This document shows, in pieces, positions 49,873 to 62,232 of a DNA stretch of 64,000 nucleotides. Position 1 is the stretch's first letter. Each line of letters starts with the position of its first letter. Below the pieces are notes generated by a model. That model was not told where the DNA came from. It was given only the letters and a program-made list of their open reading frames with translations, and did not search any database. Source of the DNA: Linyphia triangularis (lineage: Eukaryota > Arthropoda > Arachnida > Araneae > Linyphiidae); contig OZ021733.1 in NCBI GenBank assembly GCA_963978545.1, positions 29,573,330 through 29,637,329 of the forward strand, written 5' to 3'. A program made the position numbers and the translations under genes.

Positions 49873-49928
49873 TTGAAATCCCGACTGAGTCTCTTCGTCA
49901 GGTGGCTTGAACCCAGTCGGGATTTCAA
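49873..49928. repeat. Perfect 15-bp stem-loop
   Basis: TTGAAATCCCGACTG (49873-49887) and CAGTCGGGATTTCAA (49914-49928) pair perfectly around a 26-base loop containing TCTTCGTCAGGTGGC. It is GC-richer than its surroundings. It could be a small foldback element or a fragment of one; no function is implied. Confidence 0.85.
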
Positions 49929-51829
49929 TGGATGAGTTTCTGAAGTGCCATTGATAGGTTATATTAATTACACATAAGCTCCTACGCATCCAGCAAGATA
50001 GACAAGAAGTCAAAAATATTTAAAAATATTGTAATGAAACATACCTTGAAACCAAACCTAACGAAAACGCTGTCGTCAAAAGTTCAAAAAGCCACGTGGC
50101 TTTTTGTGTTTGGTCTTGATTTTTTAAATATTTTTCTCAAAAGGATTTTAAGTAATCGATTAGAATTTTTTTCACGTACTTGAATTAATATGTTGACTAC
50201 TAAATACAAATAAATTTTTGAATCACAACAGACACAAAGAAAAATGGAAATTAAAATTTTGTAAAACTTAGTATAGCCGTAATTGGTAAACTAACTTCAT
50301 ATTAGTCTTTTTTTTTTTTTTTTTAATCTTTTTAGATAAGGGCGTTAAAGAGATTTGCAGAGAGATTTTTGCCAATTGTCCAATAATTTGGGTCATCAAA
50401 GTACCTAGGGACAAAAACAAGTTAAAGAACAACAATGAGGTATAGATATCATTTGGATTGTAGCGAAATAATGTCACACGAATGACAGTTAGGAAATAAA
50501 ACTTGGATTAAGTTGTTCAAGGTCATATAAGTGATACTTCTTGGCTCCTGTGTGGCCTAGATAGAATTTGTCGCTTTTATCCTCAAACACAGACAGGGAG
50601 GCGTAAATGGCTCTTGGATAACTCATAATAAAGTGCGCCAAATAGGGCAAAATTAAGGTATGAGAATTTTCGATTCTGGAACCACTCAAAAATATCTACT
50701 CCAAACCTAGCATGTGTAATGTTTAATAGTTAAACTATTTAAATTTGACAAAATAATTATATTCATTCAGAGCAGATTTAATAAAACCGAAATTTCTCTT
50801 TTCCGAATCGTCTAATCGGTTCGACCCTGTCTTCAAAAAGGTTAACACATTGAATTCTTAACGAAGAAAAATTCTTACTATCAAAGAGCTCCTAAATTGA
50901 ACACACACACTACATTAACATTTACTACACACTACATTAACACACACACTACATAATCACTTTTAAATCCTTTAAATTAACTTCGATTTTATGTATGTGT
51001 TTGTGACGGGAATTCCTTGAGGTCTATAACCCACTGGCCATCCATCATCCAATCGAGCAAAGACTTGGCAAATTGATTGTTTGCCGATGGCAAAGCTTTT
51101 TATCAAATTTTGGGGCTGTCACGAAAATGCCACTTTTACACAAGTTTGTATTACAGTACGTCACATATAGATACCAAGCCATATTCAAGCATGTACAATT
51201 TGACGTTATTTGACAACAAGAAAGTATTTTACAACAAGCAAAAGAAAGTTAGTCAGTGAATCAATCGATTTCTTCATAGTAGTCAAACACTATGAAAACT
51301 CGATCTGAGTTTAAAATCACTTAAATAAATTTCAATTCCACATACGAGTTAGCAATCATACAAAGGTTTTAGAGTAAAAAATTATGGCTTAATGTTTTTT
51401 TCGTTTTTGCCAACTCCCTTACTAGATTCTTGACCATAATTGGCAGCTAAGCGAGTCATGATATGCAAACACGTGAAAAAAACAAAAAAAAAACTTTCCT
51501 ATCAAGGAATGTGCTTCAACATTCTTAAAACAGAAAAACAAGAGATAAATAACAACCTTAAATGAATGACGTCTAATTTCACTAACAAGACCACCCATGG
51601 ACACATTTTTCATAGCTCATTGGCACCTGGCCGTCTTTAGTGATATGCAGGATACAAAAACATTTATAAATTTTCAGACTAGATTGAAAATTCTATAAGA
51701 ATACGATAAACTAATTAATGCAAATATCTAGTATATAATAATGAATCACAAGCAAAACAAATTTACCCTTGCAACTCGTCAGAAGTCTAACTACTAGAAA
51801 ATATCACATGTTTTCGTTTGCTTGATATC
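49929..51829. other. Unassigned AT-rich interval
   Basis: A (CA)-rich minisatellite-like patch with ACACACACTACATTAAC words lies at about 50900-50957. No gene was recognised. Confidence 0.4.
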
Positions 51830-52070
51830 CTAATCTGCCTAACTGGTCTAATCTTGAGAATAAGAGGTGATGAATTCCCAAATGTGCCCCCAGTTGGGCA
51901 CCAGAGGGGAGACGCTGAGCTGGATGTCCTAAGTTAACGTGAAGAAGTAATATATAGAGTGTAAAAGATAAGGCCGGATGGGCGAGCTGGAGAAAAGCAG
52001 GGGTTGCTGCAGGAGACAAGAGAGGATGGAGAGCTAGACTGAAGGCCTTATGTGTCCCTGGACACATTAA
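51830..52070 (+). pseudogene. LINE C-terminal relic, second copy
   Basis: The same LINE family as at 33.0-34.3 kb, here a single 3' end. CCTAACTGGTCTAATCTTGAGAATAAGAGG aligns with CCTAACCGGCCATATCTTGAGAATGAGAAGG in the first relic. The sequence that follows runs through GGGCACCAGAGGGGAGACGC, GATGTCCTAAGTTAACGTG and GGAGAGCTAGACTGAAGGCC. Translation gives fragments of the G-H-I-L-R-M, W-R-x-A-G-V-A-A and W-R-A-R-L-K-A-L-C pattern with frameshifts. It is a 5'-truncated, dead insertion. Confidence 0.75.
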
Positions 52071-54712
52071 GAAATGATTATGATAACCTACTCAGCCAAC
52101 TGCTGTATTCTTTTCTTTTTTTTTTATCTTTTATTACTAGGTTATCTCTCTGAAACACAATTGTACTGCCAGTTAATTGTTTTGACACGAATGTACTGCC
52201 AGTTAATTTTATTAACAGTTTTTACTACAGACAGGGATTCCCTTATTTGGAGCTATATTTTTATGCTATACCTACCTTAGTACCAAACAAATTTAAAATC
52301 TCAATTCTCTTGAAAATATTTTTTATAGTTTATTGTAGGGTTTTTATAGTTTATCACATGTTTACTATAGGTTTTATAGTTTATTGTTGTTTATTATAGT
52401 TTACATATAGTTTTAGTATTAGTTATAATCTATAATCTTAAACCTTATTCGTTTATTTCAAAAGTGTAAAAAAAATCGGGAAATGAAATTAAAACATAAA
52501 GTGTTTCGAATTTTGTCATTTTGTAGTCACAAGTAACTTTTCGGGTTTTCTCCGTTACATCGTGCTGTATCCGACACCTCAACACAACATTAATAAACGT
52601 ACAAGACATTTTAGAAATTGAAATTTAGTTAATATCAGGTGAAGAACACAAATCTCTTCTAATAGAACCTTGCCTTTATTACATTGTTCTTAGATAAATA
52701 TTTCGTAGACGTTATAGAATGAAGGATAGGTTAAAATCAAAGCCTTGAGGATGATAGGTGTTAACAAAAATGTCTTAAGGCATGAGAAAACGGAACATAG
52801 ATTATTTGAAGCAAATGCGTTTTTTCTGCGGTTAAAAAAAACATTGCTTAGGGCAAGGAAACAAGAAATACAATACCCCGTCATTTTGCGATTAAGTGGG
52901 AAAATAATGAAAACAAATATTAATATCGTCCTTCAGATTGAAGGTAACCGCCTGACCACGCCTGTCCTGAAGCTATATTGAGGAAGGATAAAAGCTTGTT
53001 TGTAAACTATGTCCGTAGGAACATTTTTCAGAGAATATATTTCCTTTTTTTTTTTTTTTTTTTTTTTTTTGTATATCACAAAAGAATATATTATGTGGAA
53101 TAATGAAAATACTTTTTTGAAGTTATTTTTTATTATGATTTTACAGTGCATCTGCATAATCCTTATTTCAATTTTTTTTTTCGAAATTTATATCATTCCT
53201 AAAAATGCCCTATTTTTTAAAAAGTTTTTTTTTTTTTTTTTTTTTTGTTAAAGAATAGATTGATACTATTTTGGAAAGTTGTTACAATGCAATCAGTGTG
53301 TAGAAAAAGTTTGTTACTTTAATTCTCTATATTTAAGTCGCATTTTGCATAACGAATATGAAACAATCTCAAATCGGCGATGACGTGATTTGTTTCGCTT
53401 TTTTTCTGGAAGATTGGTAACAATATAAATGGCAAAAGGGGGGTTGACAACAGACGAAAAGGCAAATTTATCGTGTAGCAAAAATCACGTGTGATATTTA
53501 CATAATATCAATTTTTAAACCTTAATTTAATGATTTAACATTTTACAATTTGAAAAATCCATTATGTTTTAACATAATGATTTTACAGTGTTTAATTATA
53601 TTATCAAGACAATTAAAGTGGGTCAATATGAAACATAAAGTTATTTATATGTACACTGAACTTATTGTCTTAATCATCAATCTCTTAGCGTCAAACTACT
53701 TGAAAACTCTTCATTATATACAGATTTTTCAAAAGCGCATGTGCGTTGTTTTCTTTTTCTATTTCTAAAAGTAAACATCGATCATTTTATTTGCATTCTC
53801 CATATGATAAGCTTAGAGCGTGTGCCTATTTGAAAAAAGCATATATAAGTTGATGATAATAGAGTCATGCAATAAGTTTTGTTTCACTCTTTCTTTGTGG
53901 GCTTGTTTAGAATATCACAATTTATCACTTCAAACAATGTAAAAAAAAATGCATGAGATTTACATACAATTTTTTTTAAAGTTCATACAATTCCATTGAC
54001 ATCTCAATGAAAGTAGTTAAATCGTTTCAGTCGATTTAACTTAACTTTTGTTGCTGCATTTTTGTCCTCACTCGCTATTGTAATAGTTGTGTTTTGTTAT
54101 CGTCAATCAATCTCTTGTTTTTTATAATCAAAATTGATGTAGTTGGTCATCACATAGTTTCCGTATTAGGATTGCTAAAGTGTATACTAACTTTCTCATT
54201 AGTGCGTAATACACACACAAAAATTAGGTTAAATAAAGTAGCGATTCATCTCTAAAATATTAGTTTTTCTTTACTATGAATAAGTTTTCTAGAATTCTAT
54301 TAAAATTCCCTCTGCGACCGAAAAAAATTAATTCAAAATCCGAATTTTTCGGATCCATACAATATGGATGGACAATACAAAATACAATAGACATGAACAA
54401 TACTTGCATTGATTAAAGCTAAAACACTGCGGTTTCTAGAGTGTTCATTTGACAAAAAAATTCACATATTTATTTTATAATGAAAATAAAATAACCAACC
54501 TTCACGTTTTGGAGGGTAGCAAATAATATAAAATAATTAACTAGTAAAACTTTATAAACTCTTTTTCTTATTTGTTATTTTATGGCATTATTATAAATTG
54601 CCATTAATTTCAACGTAAAGCAAAATAGTGTCATGTTCTTCTTAAATAAGTCAATGTTATTCAAATATATAACAGTCTGAAGAACTTTATAACCGTTAAT
54701 AACTAGGATATA
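52071..54712. other. Unassigned AT-rich interval
   Basis: TTTATAGTTTATT words recur imperfectly at 52320-52420. Long T-runs lie at about 53045-53070 and 53225-53246. No gene or element end was recognised. Confidence 0.4.
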
Positions 54713-54977
54713 TGTAACGGTGAAGTAGTGTAGACAGTCTTAAGCAAATCGTGGTTAAGGTAAACAAACGTTTATTGCCAGAGAGATGGGAGGTGAGGGT
54801 GACGTTTGGCTAGCCCAAAGAGGTAATTATTTCAAAAGGCGTGGTCGAACCGAAGTATGGGGCTTTTATAGACTTCTCAGTGACATTCGAGGAGACTCAA
54901 GGCGCTTCTTGCGAACTCCGGAAAATACTAAAGAATTCTAAAGCCAAAATCGAAAGTTCTAATGGGAATACATTACA
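54713..54977 (+). mobile_element. Probable solo LTR
   Basis: A 265-bp segment begins TGTAACGGTG and ends ATACATTACA, so it has the TG...CA ends and short inverted TGTAA/TTACA termini of an LTR. It is flanked by TATA on both sides, a weak target duplication. A TATA-like CTTTTATAG lies near 54863, and the body is GC-richer than its surroundings. No primer binding site, polypurine tract or internal genes are adjacent, so if correct it is a recombined solo LTR. Orientation is a guess from the TATA-like motif. Confidence 0.5.
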
Positions 54978-55549
54978 TATATATGACTGAATGGTAATAT
55001 TAATGGTGCAAGTAAGGATATGTAGGGCTGATTTCACTAATAATTAAAAATCTATAGCCACTGAGATTGTATATAAAAACTTTCAATTACCACTGTATCA
55101 ACTTCTGTTCAACCAGCATAATTAAAATTCATTAATGGTCCTTACTTTTCTTTGTTTCCTTCGAGTTTCTTGGTGTTCATTCATTTTTCAGGTTATCACA
55201 AAATATTATTTCTTTTACCGACTTTTTCTAAAATGGATCAGGCCCATTTTAACGTTGCCGTTAGCAGTATTACGTGACTTTGTTTTGTATTGCAAATTTT
55301 GCAATTATCTGCAAATTTTTTTTCATACAGATAAAAGTCGAAATAAGTTATTTTCAGAAATGTTTAGCATTTCGTGTGGAATGCCGCGCAATACCTATTT
55401 ATCTCCTACGGTAGTTGGAAAGAAAAGAGTTTTTCCTCCATCACCACTCTTCCTTACTTATTACATGCAGTGCATTCGCGTAAGGCTTAAAAAAGTATGG
55501 GAAGTGCACCATTTTATGAATTAAATCCTTTTCGGAACTTTTGAAACTT
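54978..55549. other. Unassigned interval with the longest open frame in the window
   Basis: A 129-codon frame at 55135-55524 (+) is the longest in the window. It is rich in F, L, Y and K and shows no recognised domain, promoter or splice context. I regard it as chance or decayed repeat sequence. Confidence 0.4.
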
Positions 55550-56400
55550 ATAGACTGATAACTATAGCTACCCCAATCGATCATCATTCTGAATTTTTTA
55601 TCTAATGTAGAGTAATGTTAGTAGATTAGGTTGGTTGGTTGTTTTCAGATTATCTGGCGCCGTCAGCAACACGAGAGCTATAATGCGCCTAACCATTCGT
55701 CATTAGACAAGCCAACATACATTTACAAACACCCATGCCTAACACGTGACTCGAACTCGCAACCTCGCGGTCTAGAAGCTAGCACGCTAACCACTATGCC
55801 ATTTGGTCGGCGTTAGTAGATTAGGAATATAATGATCTGCTGGGTCGAAAATGAACGAAACAATTAAAAAATCTACTTGGAATGAGTTGAACTAAATCCA
55901 ATTGCCAAATATGTCATAATTTGCCAAATAAGTCATAATAAGCCAAATAAGCATTATTATTATTATTTTTTTTTTTTTTTGGTAACCCACCGCTATTGAG
56001 TTTTCAATGAGGAGAGGTGCAGACGATTTTTGATATCTGGCTCGAAAAACTTGCATCTTTTGAAAGTGTACCACATTGATGTCATCAGTGACGTAACATT
56101 TATTGCCAACTCGTCTCAATTTTAAACGATGCATGTTTTCCGTGTCGGAGATCAGAAATCGTCTGCACCCTTTCTCATTGAAAATTTAAGAGCGGTAGGT
56201 TACCAATTAAAAAAGAATGCTAATTATTTGAAAAGTTATGACACGTTAGGCAATCGGATTTATTTCAACTTATTCAATACGATTTTTAAACTGTTTCGGC
56301 CATTTTTTCCCCGGGAGACCCTTATATTCATAATCTACTAACTCTAAAAAATTCAAAATGATGTTCAATAGAATACCTAAATTTCCATTCGCCTCTAGGA
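55550..56400. mobile_element. Long foldback element, copy A, with a nested SINE
   Basis: The two halves are inverted copies of each other. GAACTAAATCCAATTGCCAAAT (about 55890) pairs with ATTAGGCAATCGGATTTATTTC-type sequence (about 56245). ATCATCATTCTGAATTTTT (55581) pairs with AAATTCAAAATGATGTTC (56349). The dyad centre is near 56070-56090. Without the SINE the element is about 650 bp and matches copy B at 58373. No coding sequence was recognised. Confidence 0.78.
55617..55825 (-). mobile_element. SINE family 1, nested in the foldback element
   Basis: A near-full-length minus-strand copy with a perfect 14-bp duplication GTTAGTAGATTAGG (55617-55630, 55812-55825). The target lies inside the left arm of the foldback element; the matching phrase GAGTAGATTACGAATCC in copy B has no insertion. 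This dates the SINE as younger than copy A. Confidence 0.93.
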
Positions 56401-57497
56401 ATATTAAGAAACTTTATAAGCAATGCATTAGGTTATAAACAAGAGACTAAAATTTGCGAAATTATAACTTTCATCTAGTAATACATCGTTGGAAATTTGA
56501 ATAGAAGGAAATGGCATTGCAAGAATGGTGGGATATTTTCCCCCTACAACGGTAAACGCCCTTCACATTCCCTCAAGAAATAATTAAAGGTAGTAAATAA
56601 TAGATTAATCTGTCTAAGGTCGTGCTCTAATCAATGGATCAAAACGTTCCGTGTATAAAAACCGTGTCCCTGGTTTTTAACAGCTTACGGTTGATACTGT
56701 GGATCTTATGTGGGGCATTCGCAATTAATCAAACGCCCACCTGAAAACGGTGAGAGTGAGTAAAGTAAATACTCGCATTTAAAAAAAAAAAAAAAATTAA
56801 TGTAAATACAGTCAAACCCTGTGAACGAGAAGTCGAAAGGACAGCAGTATTCTTTCGCGTTAACCGATTTTCGTATTAATCGTCTAAAAACTGCACCTAA
56901 TTAATGCAGATTTAAACTTACTAGCTATATGAGTATTTAATACTGCTGTTTTTTAGAGCAGTTATGTCATGGGAAGATGCCGGGAAAAGTCAACAAGAAC
57001 CAAAACCTCCTCTAGCAACAACCCATGACGGTGAGATCGTAAAGTTAGTAAAATTACCTGCCGTTGTATTTTATCAAACCTCAAAATAACAGAAAATGTG
57101 TAAAAAGCCTCAATTAAGTTCAACGATTTAAAACAGAAAAACATTCAACTTTGAATACTTCATAGTAAAGGGTATATAAAATAAGTCAATCACAAATTAA
57201 CAAACATACAAAACATTCAAACGACCAACCTCCCAGAGGAAAGGAGGTGAAAACACAAAATTGTACTCACAGAACACACTCTCAGCTCATGTCCCCAACA
57301 TGGATGGCCAACCCACAAATTTGGGTGATGACTGGCTGTTCAGCCAAGATGTCCTGGAGGCTTAAAAGTGGGAAATACACATGTCTTCTTATGACATTAC
57401 TATAAATCTAAAATTTGGCATACGTCTTCTTAAGGCGTGACTACATACGCAAGAAAGTAGACGAAATACGAAACTGATGTGCACTGTTCTATGTGTG

Positions 57498-58035
57498 GTA
57501 TATATTAGAGGTCGGAAATATCGATACTATATCGTTGCATAGAAAAAAATATCGATAAAATATCTATATATCGATACATAATTTTTTTATTTGATTTTTA
57601 ATTTTGCCAAAGAAACAAAGTTTTCGGTGCAAATTTTTACTTTTCATGATTGCTTTTTTGTAATGTGACTACTTTTTCAACTGAAATAGATCGATTACAA
57701 AAAAAAAGTTATATTTTCGCTTAATTGATGCAGTGATTTTAAGAAAAATTTAAATAAATTTCTACAGCTTTTAAATGTAAGGCGAAATATTGAATATTGG
57801 TGCCATTTTAACTATCGCTCACCAAAGTTCAAACTTAAGTTTTGAAGTTTTTGAAAAGGGAATAAAGAAAATCGAAAAACCACGTGGAACTACAAAACGA
57901 TCATCAAAAAACTAAAAATGTTTGAAAATATCGATATATCGGTGACTTTTATCGATATTTTTAATATCGATATTTTTTTAGAAATACCGATAAAAATATT
58001 GTCGTATCGATATATCGCCGACCTCTAGTATATAT
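57498..58035. mobile_element. hAT MITE with ATCGATA-rich ends and perfect TSD
   Basis: An exact 8-bp duplication GTATATAT (57498-57505, 58028-58035) flanks 522 bp with ends TAGAGGTCGGAAATATCGATAC and, on the complement, TAGAGGTCGGCGATATATCGATAC. The ends are packed with repeated ATCGATA motifs in both orientations, possible transposase-binding subterminal repeats. No coding capacity. Confidence 0.93.
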
Positions 58036-58372
58036 TCACTCCGATGATCGACAATTCCATCCTTCTGGTAAGTCAACCTACCATGCCGCACATTCACATG
58101 GCGCACAAAAAGCCTCCCGTGAATCACCTCTTTGGGTCCAGACGAAAACCCTACACTTAGTAGTACGACCATTTACATTGCAAGGCTTATATTTAGTACT
58201 TTAACAAGATATTCATTAGGAACAAAAAAAAGTAAATGTATTTACCAGTAACTTACTATTCATTTGACTTATTAAGAAATCTTTTATTAATTTTTAGTTA
58301 AAATTTTTAATAAAAAAAATTTAAATGTGTTTACCTATTCAAAATTATTTAAAGCTCATGAAGCGTTGTCTT

Positions 58373-59050
58373 GTTGCATTATAGACTGAGAGGCGACTGC
58401 AATTTTTGGACCCCATCGAACATCATTCTGAATTTTTTATAGAAATTAGTGAAAAGTGAGTAGATTACGAATCCACTGGTCTGCCGTGGCAAAAATGGCC
58501 GAAACTGGTCAAAAATCGAATTTTAATAAGTTGAACTAAATCCAATTGCCAAATGCGTCATAACTTGCCAAATAATGAGCTTTTTTTTATTTGGTAACCC
58601 TCACTCTTTAATTTTCAATTAAGAAGGTTGCAGACGATTCAGATATCTGGCGACGATCTACTTGCATCTATTAAAAGGGAGCCAAGTTGGCAATAAACAT
58701 TACGTCACGGATAACGTAACTGATGTCGCCAATTTGGCTTACTTTTGAAAGATAAAAGTTTTCCGAGCCAAAGATCAGAAATCGTTTGCGCTTTTTCTCA
58801 TTGAAAATCAAAATGCAGTGGGTTGCCAGACGAAAAAGTTTGTTCTATTTTTGGCAAATTATGACATATTTGGCTATCGGATTTTAGTTCAACTCATTCC
58901 AAGTCGATTATTAATCAGTTTCGGCCATTTTTGCCACGGCAGACCAGTGGATTCGTAATCTACTCACTTTTCTCCAATTTCTATACAAAATTCAGAATGA
59001 TGTTCGATGGGGTCCAAAAATTGCAGTCGCCTCTCGGACTATTAGGCAAC
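58373..59050. mobile_element. Long foldback element, copy B
   Basis: Arms of about 330 bp meet near 58711, in the sequence ACATTACGTCACGGATAACGTAACTGATG. Outer ends match as GTTGCATTATAGACTGAGAGG (left) and GTTGCCTAATAGTCCGAGAGG (right, complement). GAGGCGACTGCAATTTTTGGA and AGATTACGAATCCACTGGTCTG recur in both arms. It is closely related to copy A. The target duplication is unclear; GTTGTCTT and GTTGCAAG at the edges share only half their bases. Confidence 0.85.
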
Positions 59051-59141
59051 GTTGCAAGGTTTCATCGAAAAAAAAGTGGTTTAAAGAGCAAAATTTTTTT
59101 TTCTCGTCTTAACTCTTTTGTGTTGACGGGGTTTGACTGTA

Positions 59142-59986
59142 ATATGTTTCATAATTGTTGAAAAATGTTTTAAAAAAAAAATACATTAAGCAATTGTTAA
59201 AAAAATACTTCTAAGGATGAAATTCTTGAAAAATAAAAATAAAACTTTTTCAATACATAATTATTGCTAAAAAAAACTACAAAATACTTTCAAGACACAA
59301 TTATTAAAAAAAAAATTCAACTTTTTGGTTTTATGAGTTAAATGAGCAAATTAAGGCAGCATATTAATTTTTCGAATGACAATGGGGATTTAAAGATGTA
59401 TAAATTTGTCCCTTTAATTAGAAGTTATAGTTTTACTTTGTATTTCGATTACTTAATGTAAATGAAGGAATATATTACTAAAAATATCGGATTTATGAAT
59501 ACTTAAAATAATATAAGAATGTAACTCATAAGTAAAAAGATTACACTTCGCTACACTCCCTCTCCCCGAGGATGACGTCACAGGCTTATTCACCTGTTCG
59601 ACTCACTACGAAAAGACTATTGTGACGGTCTCTTCCAAAACTCAAATCCTCCCTCGGTCATGAGAGATCGCTTTTGCCCGATTGCTATAATGGGGTGATG
59701 GTTACAATTTAAGATGACCTATCTCGTGATCAATTCAGAGCTGGTTCTTGCATTTGTCAAAAGTACACTTAACTGCTTTTTAACAAGTCTACTGTTTCAC
59801 TGAACAAACAATAATAGGTTGTGTACCAAAATACCCTATGCTGAACCAATATATTAACGAAAATAAAAGTTAGAACAGTTAAAAGAGAAACAAACAGCCA
59901 AACAGTTAACAAACAATAAACAAGATTCGTTGTTTTTTAACACCTTTTCCAAAAAGTGATGTTGATTCGAAATGAGTTCGTAGACA
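59142..59986. other. Unassigned interval with a GC-richer patch
   Basis: A less AT-rich stretch at 59550-59720 contains CTCTCCCCGAGGATGACGTCACAGG, including a full CRE-type TGACGTCA at 59573-59580. No exon or element end was recognised. It could be repeat-derived. Confidence 0.35.
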
Positions 59987-60192
59987 CTCCTTACAAGGGT
60001 TGGTTGGTTGTATTCAGATTCTCTGGCGCCGTCAGCAACACGAGGGCTATAATGCGCCGAAACATTCGTCATTAGACAAGCCAACATACATTTACAAACA
60101 CCCATGCCTAACACGGGACTCGAACCCGCAACCTCGCGATCTAGAAGCTGGCACGCTAACCACTATACCGTTTGGTCGGCCTCCATACAAGG
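59987..60192 (-). mobile_element. SINE family 1, full-length copy with TSD
   Basis: A complete minus-strand copy with head GCCGACCAAACGGTATAG, A and B boxes, body, hairpin region and CAACCAACC tail. A 12-bp duplication CTCCTTACAAGG (59987-59998) and CTCCATACAAGG (60181-60192) differs at one base. Confidence 0.93.
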
Positions 60193-60687
60193 AAATTTTT
60201 CGAATTAAGATAATCACAGAACATTTTTGTTGCCTTTATTTTAAGCCATACAAGTAAATGAATTTTCGATTATAAATCCAAAGCACTTATTCGATCTGTC
60301 ATCATAATTGTCCTAACATTTTAATTTGCAGACCCTGATTTTAATAACGTTTATCAAAGATGGGAAATCTGACAATATTCAGTTTACGTTTAATGATTTT
60401 CAAAAAAACAGATAAGTATATAGTTAAACATACAGGGCTTGAAAGAAAGGATTCAGAAGTGAATGTCTTAAGCAGGTTACCTTCGGATAATCCATCTTTC
60501 ACTTTTACTTAATGTTCTTTTTGTACTTATTGTTACTTATATTTTATTGGAACTATTGTCCATTGCTTATCATTACTCACGAGGACTTGAATATTGAAAC
60601 CTATGAATTGATTTCTTCATATTTAATACATCTTGAACAACTATATGCAATTTTTATATAAACTAATCATAGTTTTTATATTTCTTA
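60193..60687. other. Unassigned AT-rich interval
   Basis: No gene or repeat was recognised. Confidence 0.4.
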
Positions 60688-61412
60688 TTAAGGTATACGT
60701 AAAGGCTTCAAATCGCAAAACTCGAAAAAATCGGGGAAGATTTGTAAGGCTGTAAGAAACAAAAGCAAAATAAAAACAACACAAAGGAAGGAAACCCTAT
60801 GATGGAGGAGCATACTAAAAAAGAAATATATAATAATTAGTATAATAATAACAGTTTTTTTATATAAAAAATACTATTTTAAAAGTTATTCTCAGATTGT
60901 AGTTTTTTATATTTTGCAATTCATTCAAACAGTAATAACTCCAGTTTAAATAATATATTTTGAAATTTGTTTTTTGCTATATAATCTGCATACATTGTTG
61001 AATGTTCTGACCTTAAATACTAAGTGATTTGTAAATAAATATTTTTTTAATTGAATTTTAAAGATAAGATTCTGTATAAAAAAACTTGGATTTTTCTAAT
61101 TGATTTAGTTAAAGCAAGATATCACAAAATATACACACTGTAAAATTCTGTTAATAGGGTCAAAACATAGAGCTGGGTATTCCGCATTATTGAACCCCAA
61201 AATTGTATCTGTGGGTTAATTAAAAATTTTGTCATTACCTTTCGAAATTAGCCTAATAGGTTGATTAAATGTTAATTAATTATTAAAATAGAAGAAATTA
61301 AAAAAAAAAATTGGAAACAGTTTAAAAAATAATGTACTTTTCAAGGTGCAAAGGTCTAATTTTTAAATTGAAAATTTAAAAAAAAATGTTGAAACCTATA
61401 CGTATACCTTAA
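60688..61412. mobile_element. TTAA-flanked element, copy 4
   Basis: TTAA (60688-60691, 61409-61412) brackets 717 bp with ends GGTATACGTAAAGGCTTC and, on the complement, GGTATACGTATAGGTTTC, 16 of 18 matching. The interior is non-coding. Confidence 0.87.
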
Positions 61413-62232
61413 GCGAATTGAAAACATGTTACATTTTTAAAACCTTAAATCATAAGTATCACTCACTTGATACCTCGGGAAATGTCATTTAAATAATTGT
61501 ATTTGAATATTTGTGTAGAATTCAAAAAGAGATTTGTAAGGATATGTATTCATTGATAATCTTTATGGGCCAATTTTCATTCCTATCAGAAGTCACGTTA
61601 TTCAACTTTTAATGTTACAACATACAGGAAGTAACAACATATAACCGTATTTTCCAGAAGACTAGTAGTTTTCTGTTTTTGAACTTATTTAAATGTGATG
61701 CAAATTAACTTTCTATTGTTTATCGCGCGAATTATTATCTTAATAGGAAGAAAGATAAATATTTTTGAATTGTATTACAATACGGATATTTATTTTTCAT
61801 TAAAATGTTTTAGAATTTTTATCAAAGATAACAAAACAATCAATGTACCCATTTCCGCACGCAAACATTTGCAAAAATAATTGATCATAGAGACTAAGAA
61901 AAAATATTTAATGTATTTTTTTCCTTCGCCTGCTTCATTAAAACTGATGTGTCGAAGATAATTGAATGCGCATAAAATTTGTATAGGAAACAGTTTAAAT
62001 GATTGATTACACTACAAAAAAAAAACGTTGGTTTTATCCACTTTGAATATTAATCCACAATTATCCCGTTCTCATTAGATAATAAGATTTAAGACCCGAG
62101 TCTATTGTTCGGTGCATCATTTTAAATAATAAAATGTTATTCGTAAGCAAAATGGACTTAATTAAAAACCATTACAATTATTGTAACTTAAGTTAAATAT
62201 CAAGCCAATTAAAAATTCATATCTTTTATTTA
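61413..62232. other. Unassigned AT-rich interval
   Basis: No gene or repeat was recognised. Confidence 0.4.

Larger units (their letters stand above)
56809..59139. mobile_element. Tigger/pogo-like element carrying nested insertions
   Basis: The left end CAGTCAAACCCTGTGAACGAG and the right end, on the complement, CAGTCAAACCCCGTCAACAC are each flanked by TA (56807-56808, 59140-59141). CAGTCAAAC termini and a TTCGCGTTAACCGATTTTCG subterminal stretch resemble Tigger (pogo, Tc1/mariner) elements. It contains a hAT MITE (57506-58027) and a foldback element (58373-59050); without them it is about 1.1 kb. Short frames inside (for example minus 56962-57144) are not recognisable transposase. Confidence 0.6.

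Noticed and set aside
55135..55524. Longest open reading frame (129 codons, +)
   Set aside because: F/L/Y/K-rich low-complexity translation, no recognised domain, no promoter or splice context. Expected occasionally by chance in AT-rich DNA of this length.
57978..58172. 64-codon minus-strand frame
   Set aside because: It crosses the right boundary and TSD of the hAT MITE, so it cannot be an intact ancestral gene; the part outside is not recognisable.
59573..59580. Second TGACGTCA site
   Set aside because: A single 8-bp palindrome is expected about once by chance in a window this size; without neighbouring motifs it does not support a regulatory call.
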